The notes: generated from the letters alone by a model not told the origin. Shown: positions 38,046 through 47,155, counted from the first letter of the stretch. The stretch is DNA of 64,000 bases from JAICUF01 sp038250675 (GCA_038250675.1 JBBSCB010000005.1:62001-126000); one strand, 5' to 3'. A program made the numbers and translations.

Positions 38046-38480
38046 ATGCTCGCTCGTCGATTCGCGCTCCGAACCGCACGCTGCCTGACTGTCCTGCTCG
38101 CCCTCGCCTTCGTCGCCTGTTCCTCGGACGACTCCAATGGACCCGCGCCCGCCCCCGGCGCCACGCTGGTCGGTTCCTGGAATGCCACCACCTTCGCCAC
38201 GTCGACCGATGACTTCATCGCGCAGGGAATGACGTTGGTGATGACGATCAAGAATGACGACACCTACACCTTCGCCTTTACGAATGACCTCGTGGGGGCC
38301 TGCAACCCCGGACCGGATTGCGCGAACAACGGTCCGTACACGGCGACGTCCACCACCCTGACCATTGACCCTGGCACGGTCGACGAGACGGTCTTCACCT
38401 ACTCCGTGGCGGGCTCGACCCTGACGATGAACAGCAGCATAAATGGCACGCCCGTCACGCTGGTCCTGAGGAAATTGTAG
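38046..38480 (+). CDS. Small lipoprotein, lipocalin-like
   Basis: 144 aa from ATG 38046 with a GGAGG ribosome site. Signal peptide RTARCLTVLLALAFVACSSDDS with lipobox FVAC. The mature part starts LVGSWNATTFATSTDD and consists of alternating beta strands (YTFAFTNDLVG, TLTIDPGTVDETVFTYSVAG, TLTMNSSINGTPVTLVLRK), the pattern of lipocalin-like domains common in such lipoproteins. A CNPGPDC pair may form a disulphide. Function unknown. Confidence 0.75.
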   Translation: MLARRFALRTARCLTVLLALAFVACSSDDSNGPAPAPGATLVGSWNATTFATSTDDFIAQGMTLVMTIKNDDTYTFAFTNDLVGACNPGPDCANNGPYTATSTTLTIDPGTVDETVFTYSVAGSTLTMNSSINGTPVTLVLRKL

Positions 38481-39130
38481 GACACGTCACCCTGCCTCGG
38501 CGTTGCGGCGGGCGAAGGCGCGGTCGTCCTCCGGGGGGCCACTGGAGCATGCCGGCCTCGGCCCTGAGTGCGCCGGGCATGGATCAGCCCGCGGCGGCGA
38601 TGATATCGTACGATGTGATGGCGTTCGGAAAGGCTGCTTCGGCGAGCGTGTACGCGAGGTACCGCTGAACTAGGGAGCGAGGGCCACGATTGGGCTGTCG
38701 GCCGCGGCGGGCGGCGGGCAATCGGTGGAGCTGTGATAAAGCCGCGCTGCCGAGACAGTTGCCGCCGGGACGACAGCGGTCGGACGGGCTGCCGAGGCGT
38801 GAATACGCCGGCGGCACCGACTACCTTCTTCCCGGGACCGGCCCGCTGATCGACAGGGTCATTCTGCCGGCGGCGGGCCTGGCCATCGCGAGGCACCGCG
38901 CTCCGGATAGTCGCTCCAGAGAGGCCTTCCTGCCGGTACCACCCCCCGATTGCCCCGCCAATGCGCCGTTCGCGTGTCGGCGGGACGCTACACGGCTCCG
39001 ATAGCCCCCAGCGCCGTCCCCACTTGGGGATGGCACGGTTCTAGCTCCCAGCGTCCACCTATCCGTGACACCCGTCGAATAATGACGTAGCTTGGCCGTA
39101 TCTCTGCGTCCCGGAAGGTGCAGCCATTTC
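38481..39130. other. Intergenic stretch upstream of the carrier-protein cluster
   Basis: About 650 bp. No gene supported on either strand; a 104-codon open frame at 38690-39004 is Arg/Pro-rich and looks like a chance frame. A hairpin at 39014-39033 (8-bp stem with one G-T pair, ACTT loop) lies upstream of the cluster but is not followed by a T-run. The operon promoter should be in the last 100 bp, where AATAATGACG occurs; no convincing -35 was found. Confidence 0.4.
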
Positions 39131-39547
39131 ATGCCCGGCAGACTCAGCGTAGGCGTGGATCTGGTTCGTGTGAGAGATGTTGCGCGCTCGCTGGAGCAGT
39201 TCGGCGAGCGCTACGTAGCGCGCCTGTTCACGTCCGCGGAGGCCGACTACTGCGGACGCGGTACCCCGGCCGCGGCATCGCGTTTTGCCGCACGGTTTGC
39301 CGCCAAGGAAGCCACGCTCAAGGCGCTCCGCTCGGCGGACGGTGCGATGGATTGGCGGAATATCGAGGTGCGCCGGGACGCCGCGGGCTGGTGCGAAGTG
39401 GTACTGCATGGCTCGGCGGCCGAGCTGGCGGAGCGGAATGGAGTGACGGCATTGTCGCTCAGCATGAGCCACGAGGCGGACTACGCCACCGCCGTGGTGA
39501 TCGCAATGGGAGCTTTCGACACGAAGGGAAGTGAGTCAGATGATTGA
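39131..39547 (+). CDS. AcpS-type 4'-phosphopantetheinyl transferase
   Basis: 138 aa from ATG 39131. The AcpS motifs are present: GVDLVRVRDVARSLEQFGERYVARLFT (conserved Asp that binds Mg2+) and SRFAARFAAKEATLKAL (the FAAKEAxxKA core). The C-terminal LSMSHEADYATAVVIA matches the SLSHd..yA.A.v end. AcpS transfers phosphopantetheine from CoA to a carrier-protein Ser. Its gene overlaps the carrier-protein gene by 8 bp, so it most likely serves that dedicated carrier; whether it is also the housekeeping AcpS of the genome cannot be decided here. Confidence 0.88.
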   Translation: MPGRLSVGVDLVRVRDVARSLEQFGERYVARLFTSAEADYCGRGTPAAASRFAARFAAKEATLKALRSADGAMDWRNIEVRRDAAGWCEVVLHGSAAELAERNGVTALSLSMSHEADYATAVVIAMGAFDTKGSESDD

Positions 39548-39794
39548 CGAGATTCGCGCCGTCGTGCGGGAACACGGCCGTCTCGCGGTGAGCGTCGAGA
39601 CGCTGGCCGATACCGCCGACCTCTACCAGGCCGGGATGACGTCGCACGCGAGCGTCAACCTGATGCTCGCGCTGGAGGACCGCTTCGGCGTGGAATTTCC
39701 CGAGCGGATGCTCCGCCGCCGCACCTTCGAGTCGCTGGCGGCCATTCGCGATGCGATCGCGGAGCTGTCCGCCGCCAACGCGCGGGCCAGCTGA
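39540..39794 (+). CDS. Acyl/aminoacyl carrier protein
   Basis: 84 aa from ATG 39540 (MIDEIRAVVREHG), overlapping the AcpS gene. The carrier motif is DLYQAGMTSHASVNLMLALE: the attachment Ser is Ser35 and the usual DSL is replaced by TSH. I recall this TSHASV form from carrier proteins paired with amino acid:[carrier protein] ligases, and such a ligase is encoded two genes downstream. Helix 3 region FGVEFPERMLRRRTFESLAAIRDAI follows the normal ACP pattern. It should tether an amino acid as a thioester for downstream enzymes. Confidence 0.88.
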   Translation: MIDEIRAVVREHGRLAVSVETLADTADLYQAGMTSHASVNLMLALEDRFGVEFPERMLRRRTFESLAAIRDAIAELSAANARAS

Positions 39795-39797
39795 TCC

Positions 39798-40982
39798 GTG
39801 GATCCCGCCTCCGAGCTGCTCGACGCCACAGCGCTCCGCACCGATCTCGTGGCCCGCGCGGCCCGGATCGGTGAGACCATCGCAGCGCCCGCCGCTGATT
39901 CGGTAGACCGCGACGCCCGTTTCCCCGCCGAAGCCATCGCCGCGCTCCGGGCCGAGCGGATGCTCAGCGCGTTCGTTCCCGCCGAGTTGGGCGGACTGGG
40001 CGCCGGTGTCGGCGACCTGGCCGCCATTTGCGAGACCCTGGGCCGCCACTGCTCCGCCACCGCCATGATCTACGCCATGCACCAGATCGAAGTGATCTGC
40101 CTGGTGCGTCACGGTCTCTCCGCTCCGCACATTCACCGGTATCTCGCGTCGCTGGTCGAGTCCGAGGCGCTCATCGCATCCGCCACGTCCGAAGTGGGGA
40201 TCGGCGGAGACGTGCGCAGCAGTCTCTGCGCGGTGGACCGCCGCGGCGAGCGGTTCACACTGGAGAAGCAGGCACCGGTCATCTCCTACGGCGAGCACGC
40301 CGACGACATCCTGGCCACCGCGCGCCGCGCCCCCGATGCCGCCGCCAACGATCAGGTGCTGGTGCTGCTCCACCGCGGCGACCTCACGCTCGAGCGCACC
40401 AGCGAGTGGAACACGCTCGGCTTCCGCGGCACCTGCAGCCCGGGGTTCAAGCTTGCCGCGTCGGGTGACGTGGGCCAGATCCTGGGCGATCCCTTCGCCG
40501 ACATCTCGACCCGTACCATGCTGCCCGCCTCGCACATTCTCTGGACCTCGCTCTGGCTCGGCATCGCCACGGCGGCGGTGGAAAAGGCGCACGCGTTCGT
40601 GCGCGCGGACGCGCGCAAGCGGCCGGGCGTGACGCCACCGGCGAGCGTTCGCCTGGCCGAGCTGGTGAGCCAGCTCCAGATGATGCGCGCCAACGTGCAC
40701 GACACCACGCGGGAGTACGAGCGCGTGATGGACGACGCGGACGCGCTCGCGTCGCTCGGTTTTTCCATCCGCATGAACAACCTCAAGGTGGGTTCGTCGC
40801 AGCTGGTGGTGCGGATCGTGAGCGAAGCGCTCCTCATCTGCGGCATGGCGGGATACAAGACCGAGGGGCCATATAGCATGGGCCGTCACCTTCGCGATGC
40901 CTACGGCACCATGGTCATGATCAACAACGACCGCATCTACGGCGCCAACGCCTCGATGCTGCTCGTGCACAAGGGCGAGTGA
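39798..40982 (+). CDS. Acyl-CoA dehydrogenase-like flavoprotein of the carrier-protein cluster
   Basis: 394 aa from GTG 39798, 3 bp after the carrier gene. The ACAD fold is recognisable: helical N-terminus with FVPAELGGLGAGVGDLAAI, FAD-region SATSEVGIGGDVRSSL, WNTLGFRGTCSPGF and the C-terminal GYKTEGPYSMGRHLRDAYGTMVM. The usual catalytic-base segment (IYEGT) near the end reads RIYGANAS, so the Glu of medium-chain dehydrogenases is missing. A substrate bound to a carrier protein and altered chemistry (e.g. oxidation of a carrier-bound aminoacyl group) are possible but inferred from the neighbours only. Confidence 0.85.
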   Translation: MDPASELLDATALRTDLVARAARIGETIAAPAADSVDRDARFPAEAIAALRAERMLSAFVPAELGGLGAGVGDLAAICETLGRHCSATAMIYAMHQIEVICLVRHGLSAPHIHRYLASLVESEALIASATSEVGIGGDVRSSLCAVDRRGERFTLEKQAPVISYGEHADDILATARRAPDAAANDQVLVLLHRGDLTLERTSEWNTLGFRGTCSPGFKLAASGDVGQILGDPFADISTRTMLPASHILWTSLWLGIATAAVEKAHAFVRADARKRPGVTPPASVRLAELVSQLQMMRANVHDTTREYERVMDDADALASLGFSIRMNNLKVGSSQLVVRIVSEALLICGMAGYKTEGPYSMGRHLRDAYGTMVMINNDRIYGANASMLLVHKGE

Positions 40983-41914
40983 TGACGGCCCAACCGGCCG
41001 CCGCTCCCATGCCCGGCGTCTATGAAGCGTTCCGCGACGAGCTGGTGGCGCACGGACTGCTGGTGCCGAGCGGCGTGCCGGGACTGTTCGGCCGGGGCGC
41101 CATCTTCGAACGCGTGATCGAGGGCTTCGACCGCTTCGTGACCATGAGCGGCGCCGCCGACCACCCCGAGGTGCTCCGCTTTCCCCCCGTGATCAACCGC
41201 CGGGACTTCGAGCGGAGCGAATACCTCAAGTCCTTCCCCAATCTCTGCGGCTCGGTGCACAGCTTCGGCGGCGACGACGCCGACCATCACGCCCTGCTCC
41301 GCGCGGTCGAGCAGGGCGGCGACTGGTCGCGCGATCTCGCGGCCACCGACGTGGTGCTCACGCCGGCCGCGTGCTATCCGGTGTATCCGGCCGCGGCGGG
41401 GACGCTCCCGGCGGGCGGGCGGCTGTTCGACGTCTCGTCGTACTGCTTCCGCCACGAGCCGTCGGCCGACCCGGCGCGGATGCAGATGTTCCGCATGCAC
41501 GAGTACGTGCGCCTGGGCCGGCCGGCCGATGTCGAGGCGTTCCGCGATGCGTGGCTCGAGCGCGGGCTCCTGATGCTGGGCGCCGTGGAGCTGCCGGCCC
41601 GGTCGGTGGTGGCCAACGATCCGTTCTTCGGCCGAGCAGGCCGGATGCTGGCGGCCAACCAGCGGGAGCAATCGCTCAAGTTCGAGCTGGTGGTGCCGAT
41701 CTGCTCGGACGAAAAGCCGACGGCGCTCGTTTCCTGCAACTATCACCAAAACCACTTCGGTTCGCTCTTCGGCATCCGCACCGCGGACGGCGCGCCGGCG
41801 CATACTGCGTGCGTGGGCTTCGGCCTCGAGCGTATCGCGCTGGCGCTCTTCCGCACGCACGGACTCGACACCGAGCGTTGGCCGGAGCGGGTCCGGGCGA
41901 CGCTCGGTCTATGA
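40982..41914 (+). CDS. Amino acid:[carrier protein] ligase (atypical SerRS homolog)
   Basis: 310 aa from ATG 40982 (TGATG overlap with the previous stop). A class II aminoacyl-tRNA-synthetase catalytic core without a tRNA-binding arm: motif 2 region SYCFRHEPS...RMHEYVRLG and motif 3 GFGLERIALALF. Three zinc ligands of the atypical SerRS type are visible: Cys131 (TPAACYPVYP), Glu174 (RMHEYV) and Cys277 (TACVGFG), in near-identical positions to those I recall for Bradyrhizobium Bll0957. Those enzymes activate glycine or alanine with ATP and load it on a carrier-protein phosphopantetheine instead of tRNA. Which amino acid is used here cannot be read. Confidence 0.9.
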   Translation: MTAQPAAAPMPGVYEAFRDELVAHGLLVPSGVPGLFGRGAIFERVIEGFDRFVTMSGAADHPEVLRFPPVINRRDFERSEYLKSFPNLCGSVHSFGGDDADHHALLRAVEQGGDWSRDLAATDVVLTPAACYPVYPAAAGTLPAGGRLFDVSSYCFRHEPSADPARMQMFRMHEYVRLGRPADVEAFRDAWLERGLLMLGAVELPARSVVANDPFFGRAGRMLAANQREQSLKFELVVPICSDEKPTALVSCNYHQNHFGSLFGIRTADGAPAHTACVGFGLERIALALFRTHGLDTERWPERVRATLGL

Positions 41915-42879
41915 ACCGCGACGTCCTCCGGCTCGATCCCACCACCCACACGCGCCATCCGCTGCACCTGGATGAGCGCATCTGGACCGAGACCAACTGC
42001 TACGTGGATCTCTGGATCGAGCTGCTCCACGCGCTCGAGCTCGATCCTGTCGCGGCCATGGGCTTCACGCTGGCCATGGATTTCGAGGCGGAACAGTGGA
42101 ACTTCTTCAAGTTTCCGCTGGCCGATCTCTTCGACCTCTACCGGATCGACGTGCAGGAGCTGGCCATCTGGCGCCCCGTCGAGTGGCACGTTGCCGAGCA
42201 GATTGCCGCCGGCCGCATGGCCATCGTGGAGGTGGACTCGTTCTATCTGCCGGACACCGCGGGCACCGCGTATCGCGCCGAGCATGTAAAGACGTCGATC
42301 GGCATCCAGATGCTCGACCCCGACACCGGTCGGCTCGGCTACTTCCACAACGCCGGCTACTTCGAGCTCACCGGCGACGACTATGCCGGCCTCTTTCCCA
42401 CGCTGACTTCGACCACGCTGCCTCCCTACGCCGAGCTCATCAAGCTCGGCCGCCTCGCGCGGCTGGCGCCCGATGAGCTGGTCCGCCGCGCGGCGGCGCT
42501 GGGCCGCTCACACTTCGCGCGGCGGCCGGCCGACAATCCGGTCGCGCGTTACCGGAAGCGCTTTCCCAATGATTTGGCCTGGCTCTCGGGTCAGGAGATG
42601 AGCGCCTTCCATCTCTACGCCTTTGCCACCCTCCGCCAGTGCGGCGCCTGCGCCGAGCTGGCCGGGACGTTTCTGGAATGGCTCGGCTGCCACGGCGAGC
42701 GCGGTGTGGCCGATGCGGCGCCGGCGTTCATGCGCTTTGCGGAATCGGCCAAGGCAATGCAGTTCAAGCTCGCGCGCGCGGCGGCGGGGCGGCAGGTGGA
42801 TTTCGAGCCGCTGCTCGATGCGATGGAAATGAGCTGGGACGAAGGGATGAACCGGTTGCAGGCGCACTATGATGACTGA
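41911..42879 (+). CDS. DUF1839 family protein
   Basis: 322 aa, starting in an ATGA overlap with the ligase gene. N-terminus LDPTTHTRHPLHLDERIWTETNCYVDLWIELLHALELDP, then MDFEAEQWNFFKFPLADL and VEVDSFYLPDTAGTAYR, which I recognise as DUF1839, a family found beside amino acid:carrier-protein ligases. The fold contains a papain-like or BtrH-like pattern with a conserved Cys in TETNCYVD and His/Asp later (EHVKTSIGIQ, YFHNAGYF), so an acyl- or aminoacyl-transferase using the carrier thioester is plausible. No activity is assigned. Confidence 0.82.
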   Translation: MNRDVLRLDPTTHTRHPLHLDERIWTETNCYVDLWIELLHALELDPVAAMGFTLAMDFEAEQWNFFKFPLADLFDLYRIDVQELAIWRPVEWHVAEQIAAGRMAIVEVDSFYLPDTAGTAYRAEHVKTSIGIQMLDPDTGRLGYFHNAGYFELTGDDYAGLFPTLTSTTLPPYAELIKLGRLARLAPDELVRRAAALGRSHFARRPADNPVARYRKRFPNDLAWLSGQEMSAFHLYAFATLRQCGACAELAGTFLEWLGCHGERGVADAAPAFMRFAESAKAMQFKLARAAAGRQVDFEPLLDAMEMSWDEGMNRLQAHYDD

Positions 42880-45376
42880 CCGCGCCGTGGCACTCGACCG
42901 CTGGGAGCTCGCGCGGGTCGACCCGGAGCGCGCGAGCCGCCCCGAGGAGCTGGCCGAGCTGAGCGTGGAGTGGCTGCCCGCCACGGTGCCGGGCACCGCC
43001 GCCGGTGCCCTGGCCGATGCGGGACGCTGGACGCTCGACGACGACGTCGATTTCGACGCGCACGACTGGTGGTACCGCTGCCGTTTCGAGACCGAGACCA
43101 CGCCGGGCGAGGAGCGCATCCTCCGCTTCGGCGGCCTGGCCACCATTGCCGACGTCTGGCTCAACGGCACACTGATCCTGCATTCGTCCAACATGTTCCT
43201 GGCGCACGAATGCGAGGTCAGTGCACTCCTCCGCGACCGGAACGAGCTCCTCATCCGCTGCCGCGCGCTCAGGACCGTGCTGGCCATCAGGCGGCCGCGG
43301 GGCCGATGGCGCACTCGGCTGGTGGAGTCGCAGCAGCTTCGCTGGATCCGCACCACGCTGCTGGGCCGCATGCCCGGCTGGTCTCCGCCCGCGGCGCCCG
43401 TGGGGCCGTGGCGCCCGGTGACGCTGGCCGGTGCCTCCCCGATCACGCTTGGGCGCACCGATCTCTCCGCGCGCGTGAACGGTACCACCGGGATCGTGGC
43501 GCTCTCGCTGGCGGTGAGATCCTCGGCGCCGATCGAGCGGGCGGAGCTGCTGGTGGGAGCGCTGCGCGCGCCGCTCGAGCTGGCGCGAACGGGCCAGGAC
43601 GTCTCGCTCGAGGGAACGCTGTCCGTGCCGGATGCCGCGCTCTGGTGGCCGCATACCCACGGCGCGCAGCCCAGGTATCCGGTGCGCGTGGTGCTGCATG
43701 GCGCCGCGGGACCGATGACGCGCGAGTGCGGCAGCGTGGGGTTCAGAACCGTCGAGCTCGACTCGGCCGACGGTGCGTTCGCCATCCGCGTCAATGGCGT
43801 GCCGGTCTTCTGCCGCGGGGCCTGCTGGACGCCGCTCGACGTGGTGCGGTTCACGCCGTCGGCGGAGGACTATCGCGCGGCGCTCGAGCTGGCACGCGAT
43901 GCAGGGATGAACATGATCCGCCTCGGCGGCACGATGGTCTACGAGGACGATGCGTTCTACGAGCTTTGCGACGAGCTCGGCATCCTGGTCTGGCAGGACT
44001 TCATGTTCGCCAACATGGACTATCCCGCCCTGGACGATGCCTTCGCCACCAGCATCCGCGAGGAAGCCACGCAGCTGCTCCGCCGCCTGCAGGGCCGGCC
44101 ATGTCTGGCCGTGCTCTGCGGCGGCAGTGAAGTGGAGCAGCAGGCCGCGATGCTGGGTCTTCCGCCCACAAGCTGGAGCGGGCCGCTGTTTCAGGAGACG
44201 CTGCCCGCGCTCTCTGCGGAGCATGCGCCGGGCGTGCCGTGGTGGCCGTCGAGCCCGAGCGGCGGCACGGTGCCATTTCAGTCGAACGCGGGCGCCGCGC
44301 ACTACTACGGTGTGGGCGCCTATCTCCGGCCGCTGGAAGATGCGCGGCGCGCGGACGTGCGCTTTGCGTCCGAGTGCCTCGCGTTCTCCAACGTGCCCGA
44401 GCCGCGCACCCTGGACGAGCTGCTCAGCTGGGGCCAGGCCCCGACACATCATCCGCGCTGGAAGCGCCGGGTGCCGCGTGACGCCGGCGCGAGTTGGGAC
44501 TTCGAGGACGTGCGCGACCACTACCTGGCATTGCTCTTCAGGGTGGATCCGCGTCAGGCCCGCCACACGGACATGGAGCGCTACCTGGCGCTGAGCCGGG
44601 TCGTCACCGGTGAGGTGATGGCCGCCACCTTTGCCGAATGGCGACGCGCGCGCTCCACCTGCCGCGGTGCGCTGGTCTTCCTCTTCAACGATCTCTGGCC
44701 GGGCGCGGGCTGGGGTGTGGTGGATTCAGAGGGGCGGCCGAAGGCGGCCTACTGGTATTTGAAGCGCGCGCTGCAGCCGGTGGCGCTCCTGGCCACCGAC
44801 GAAGGGGTGAACGGCCTGGCGCTCCATCTGGTGAACGACGGCGCCGCGCCCATCGACGCCGAGCTCCGCCTGGAGCTGTTCCGGAGCGGCGAGACGCCGG
44901 TGGGTGCGGGCGGCCGCGCGGTGATCGTGCCGGCGCGGAGCGCGGTCGAGATTCACGCCGATGCGCTGCTCGAAGGGTTTCGCGATCTCACCTACGCCTA
45001 TCGGTTCGGCCCGCCGGGTCACGATCTCGTCGTGGCCACGTTGCTGGACCGGGCGAGCGGTGCCAGGCTGGGGCAGGCATTCACCTTTCCGGTGGGGTTG
45101 CCGGCAGCGGTCGAGGGGGAGATCGGCCTCACGGCCGAGCTCTCGAGGGACGAGCGCGGGTGGACCATGATGGTGCGAAGCCGGCGATTCGCGCAGTCGG
45201 TGTGGGTGGACATTCCGGGGTGGGTGCCTGATGACAACTATTTCCACGTCGCGCCCGGCGGATCGCGAATGATCCGTCTTCAGGGTGACGCGAGCGCCGT
45301 CACGCCGGGCGGCTCGGTGACCGCGCTCAACTCCGCGGTGCGCGCCACGGCCGCGATCGCGAGCAGAGTACCATGA
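42869..45376 (+). CDS. Glycoside hydrolase family 2 protein, beta-mannosidase-like
   Basis: 835 aa, no signal peptide, so cytoplasmic. N-terminal sugar-binding domain (WYRCRFETE, LRFGGLATIADVWLNG, NMFLAHECEVS) as in GH2 beta-mannosidases, jelly-roll/Ig domains, then the TIM barrel with GVPVFCRGACWTPLDVV, AGMNMIRLGGTMVYEDDAFYELCDELGILVWQDFMFANMDYP, the acid/base Glu in LCGGSEVEQ (~420) and the nucleophile Glu in RFASECLAFSN (~500). The start overlaps DUF1839 by 11 bp and the end overlaps the hydrolase gene (ATGA). An intracellular mannosidase-like enzyme inside a carrier-protein operon suggests a glycosylated substrate or a transglycosylation step. Confidence 0.87.
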   Translation: MMTDRAVALDRWELARVDPERASRPEELAELSVEWLPATVPGTAAGALADAGRWTLDDDVDFDAHDWWYRCRFETETTPGEERILRFGGLATIADVWLNGTLILHSSNMFLAHECEVSALLRDRNELLIRCRALRTVLAIRRPRGRWRTRLVESQQLRWIRTTLLGRMPGWSPPAAPVGPWRPVTLAGASPITLGRTDLSARVNGTTGIVALSLAVRSSAPIERAELLVGALRAPLELARTGQDVSLEGTLSVPDAALWWPHTHGAQPRYPVRVVLHGAAGPMTRECGSVGFRTVELDSADGAFAIRVNGVPVFCRGACWTPLDVVRFTPSAEDYRAALELARDAGMNMIRLGGTMVYEDDAFYELCDELGILVWQDFMFANMDYPALDDAFATSIREEATQLLRRLQGRPCLAVLCGGSEVEQQAAMLGLPPTSWSGPLFQETLPALSAEHAPGVPWWPSSPSGGTVPFQSNAGAAHYYGVGAYLRPLEDARRADVRFASECLAFSNVPEPRTLDELLSWGQAPTHHPRWKRRVPRDAGASWDFEDVRDHYLALLFRVDPRQARHTDMERYLALSRVVTGEVMAATFAEWRRARSTCRGALVFLFNDLWPGAGWGVVDSEGRPKAAYWYLKRALQPVALLATDEGVNGLALHLVNDGAAPIDAELRLELFRSGETPVGAGGRAVIVPARSAVEIHADALLEGFRDLTYAYRFGPPGHDLVVATLLDRASGARLGQAFTFPVGLPAAVEGEIGLTAELSRDERGWTMMVRSRRFAQSVWVDIPGWVPDDNYFHVAPGGSRMIRLQGDASAVTPGGSVTALNSAVRATAAIASRVP

Positions 45377-47130
45377 AGGCCGCCGCGCACTACTTCGGCG
45401 GGACCCGCGCGCCGGCGTTCGGGTGGATTCACCAGCCCGAAGGTCTCGGGCGCGATACCGGAGTGGTGCTCTGTCCGCCGCTCGGCTACGAGTACATCTG
45501 CTCTCACCGGACGTATCGCGTGCTGGCCGAGCGGCTGGCGGCGGCCGGTTTTTCCGTGCTCCGGTTTGACTACCGGAGCACCGGCGATTCGGCCGGCGCC
45601 GACGCGGATGCGACGGTGGGCGGCTGGCTGGAAGACATCCGGTCCGCCATCGGTGAGCTGCGGGACGCCGCTGGTGTGCACCGTATCGTGCTGGCGGGAC
45701 TTCGGATCGGCGCCACGCTCGCGGCCTGCGAGGCGGCGGACAGCGGCGGCGTGGACGGGCTGGTGCTCTGGTCGCCCTGCGCGTCGGGCCGCGCGTTCAC
45801 GCGCGAGATGCAGATGCTCGGCGGCACCGCCGACGGGCGCGTGGCCGACGGGCGCGTGGCAGACGGGCGCGTGGCAGACGGGCGCGTGGCAGACGGCGCT
45901 GAGCCCACCATCGAGGCAGCCGGCTTCGTCTACGGGTGCGAGCTCGTGCGCGATCTGCACTCGCTCGACCTGGTGCGGCTGGACTCCCTTCCCGCCGACG
46001 ACGTCCTCCTCATCTCGCCCGACGATGGCGCGCCGGCGTCCGCGGTGGAAACTCGGCTTCGTGCGCTGGGCGCGCATGTAACCGGCTGGCAGCCGGCTGG
46101 CACCCGCCAGCTGGTCGGGAGCTTTTCCTATGATGTGAAAGTGCCGCTCGAGATCGTGGAGGGCATCCGCGATTGGCTCAAGTCACGTTTCCCCATCATG
46201 CCGAACCTGGCGCCTCTGTCCGATGTGCCACTGACACGTGCGGTGGCCGATATCTCCCCGGGTGTTCGCGAGACCGCGTTGCGATTCGGGCAGCAGCGTC
46301 TCTTCGGCATCCTGAGCGAGCCGGCGGATGACGGCGTGAAGCCGCGCGACACGGCCGTCCTGATTCTCAATACCGGCGTGGATCATCGCGTCGGCATCAG
46401 CCGGATGTCGGTGGTGGCGGCGCGGCGCTGGGCGGCGTGCGGATACCGGGTGCTTCGCATCGATCTGGCAGGAATCGGAGACAGCCCGTCACGGGATGCT
46501 CGGGACGATCTCAACCCGTACGCGGACGCCGCCCTGCACGACGTGCGTGAGGCCGCGGCCTTTCTTCGGGAGCGTTCGGCGGCTCTGCTGGTCACCGGTG
46601 TCTGCTCAGGTGCCTACACCGCCCTTCGATGCGTGCTCCAGGGTGTGCCCGTCACCGGTGTGTGCGCCGTCAATCCGCAGCTCTATTGGCGGACGGGGGA
46701 TTCCGTCGTGTCCTTCCTGGGGGATCTGGCTCAACTCCGCGAGGAGAGACGAGTGGCGCAGTCGGCCCGATCGCTCGCCAAGTGGAAGGGGGTGTTCAAC
46801 GGCAAGGTGAGCGCCGCCGGCCTCTGGCGCATCGCCCGGTGCCGCCTCGGCGGGTTGCTGTTCGGGAGCGAAACCAGCCGACGATCCCGCCAAACGCGGG
46901 CAGACCTCAGGGTCCTGGCCGAATCGGACGCGCGCAGTCTCCTCGTCTTCGGTTCCCTCGACCCGGGCTTGGGCTACGCACGCGAATGTTTGCCGCGGAA
47001 TGTCGACCGGGAAAGCACGCTGCTATCGATGGTGGAGATTCCGGGGGCCGACCATTCCTTCAGCGCGGGCCCGAGTCGTGGCCGGCTGCTCGACGTGCTC
47101 ACCACCCATCTGACGACCACATACCCGTAG
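45373..47130 (+). CDS. Tandem-domain alpha/beta hydrolase, copy 1
   Basis: 585 aa, two alpha/beta-hydrolase domains in one chain. Domain 1 (~1-280): GVVLCPPLGYEYICSHRTYR, LRFDYRSTGDSAG and the nucleophile elbow AGLRIGATLA, where Arg replaces Ser (GxRxG). Domain 2 (~300-585): LILNTGVDHRVG, RIDLAGIGDS and TGVCSGAYTAL, where the elbow is GxCxG, with Asp in GSLDPGLGY and His in GADHSFS. So domain 1 looks catalytically dead and domain 2 may use a Cys-Asp-His triad as in dienelactone hydrolase. It is the last gene of the overlapping carrier-protein operon and could be a thioesterase or acyltransferase. A 15-bp repeat lies inside. Confidence 0.82.
   Translation: MKAAAHYFGGTRAPAFGWIHQPEGLGRDTGVVLCPPLGYEYICSHRTYRVLAERLAAAGFSVLRFDYRSTGDSAGADADATVGGWLEDIRSAIGELRDAAGVHRIVLAGLRIGATLAACEAADSGGVDGLVLWSPCASGRAFTREMQMLGGTADGRVADGRVADGRVADGRVADGAEPTIEAAGFVYGCELVRDLHSLDLVRLDSLPADDVLLISPDDGAPASAVETRLRALGAHVTGWQPAGTRQLVGSFSYDVKVPLEIVEGIRDWLKSRFPIMPNLAPLSDVPLTRAVADISPGVRETALRFGQQRLFGILSEPADDGVKPRDTAVLILNTGVDHRVGISRMSVVAARRWAACGYRVLRIDLAGIGDSPSRDARDDLNPYADAALHDVREAAAFLRERSAALLVTGVCSGAYTALRCVLQGVPVTGVCAVNPQLYWRTGDSVVSFLGDLAQLREERRVAQSARSLAKWKGVFNGKVSAAGLWRIARCRLGGLLFGSETSRRSRQTRADLRVLAESDARSLLVFGSLDPGLGYARECLPRNVDRESTLLSMVEIPGADHSFSAGPSRGRLLDVLTTHLTTTYP
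45829..45897 (+). repeat. In-frame 15-bp tandem repeat coding ADGRV
   Basis: Four copies of a 15-bp unit (45829-45888; two with GCC, two with GCA as first codon) plus a partial fifth to 45897, encoding ADGRV repeated. It lies in a loop of hydrolase copy 1; copy 2 has a different short loop there. Probably a recent slippage expansion. Confidence 0.9.
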
Positions 47131-47155
47131 CTGCCAGTTGCTCTCGGAACTCATA

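Noticed and set aside
38690..39004. 104-codon open frame upstream of the carrier-protein cluster
   Set aside because: Arg/Pro-rich, no ribosome site, no homology recognised; regarded as chance.
45829..45897. CRISPR-like repeat
   Set aside because: Repeats are contiguous, 15 bp, in frame and without spacers.
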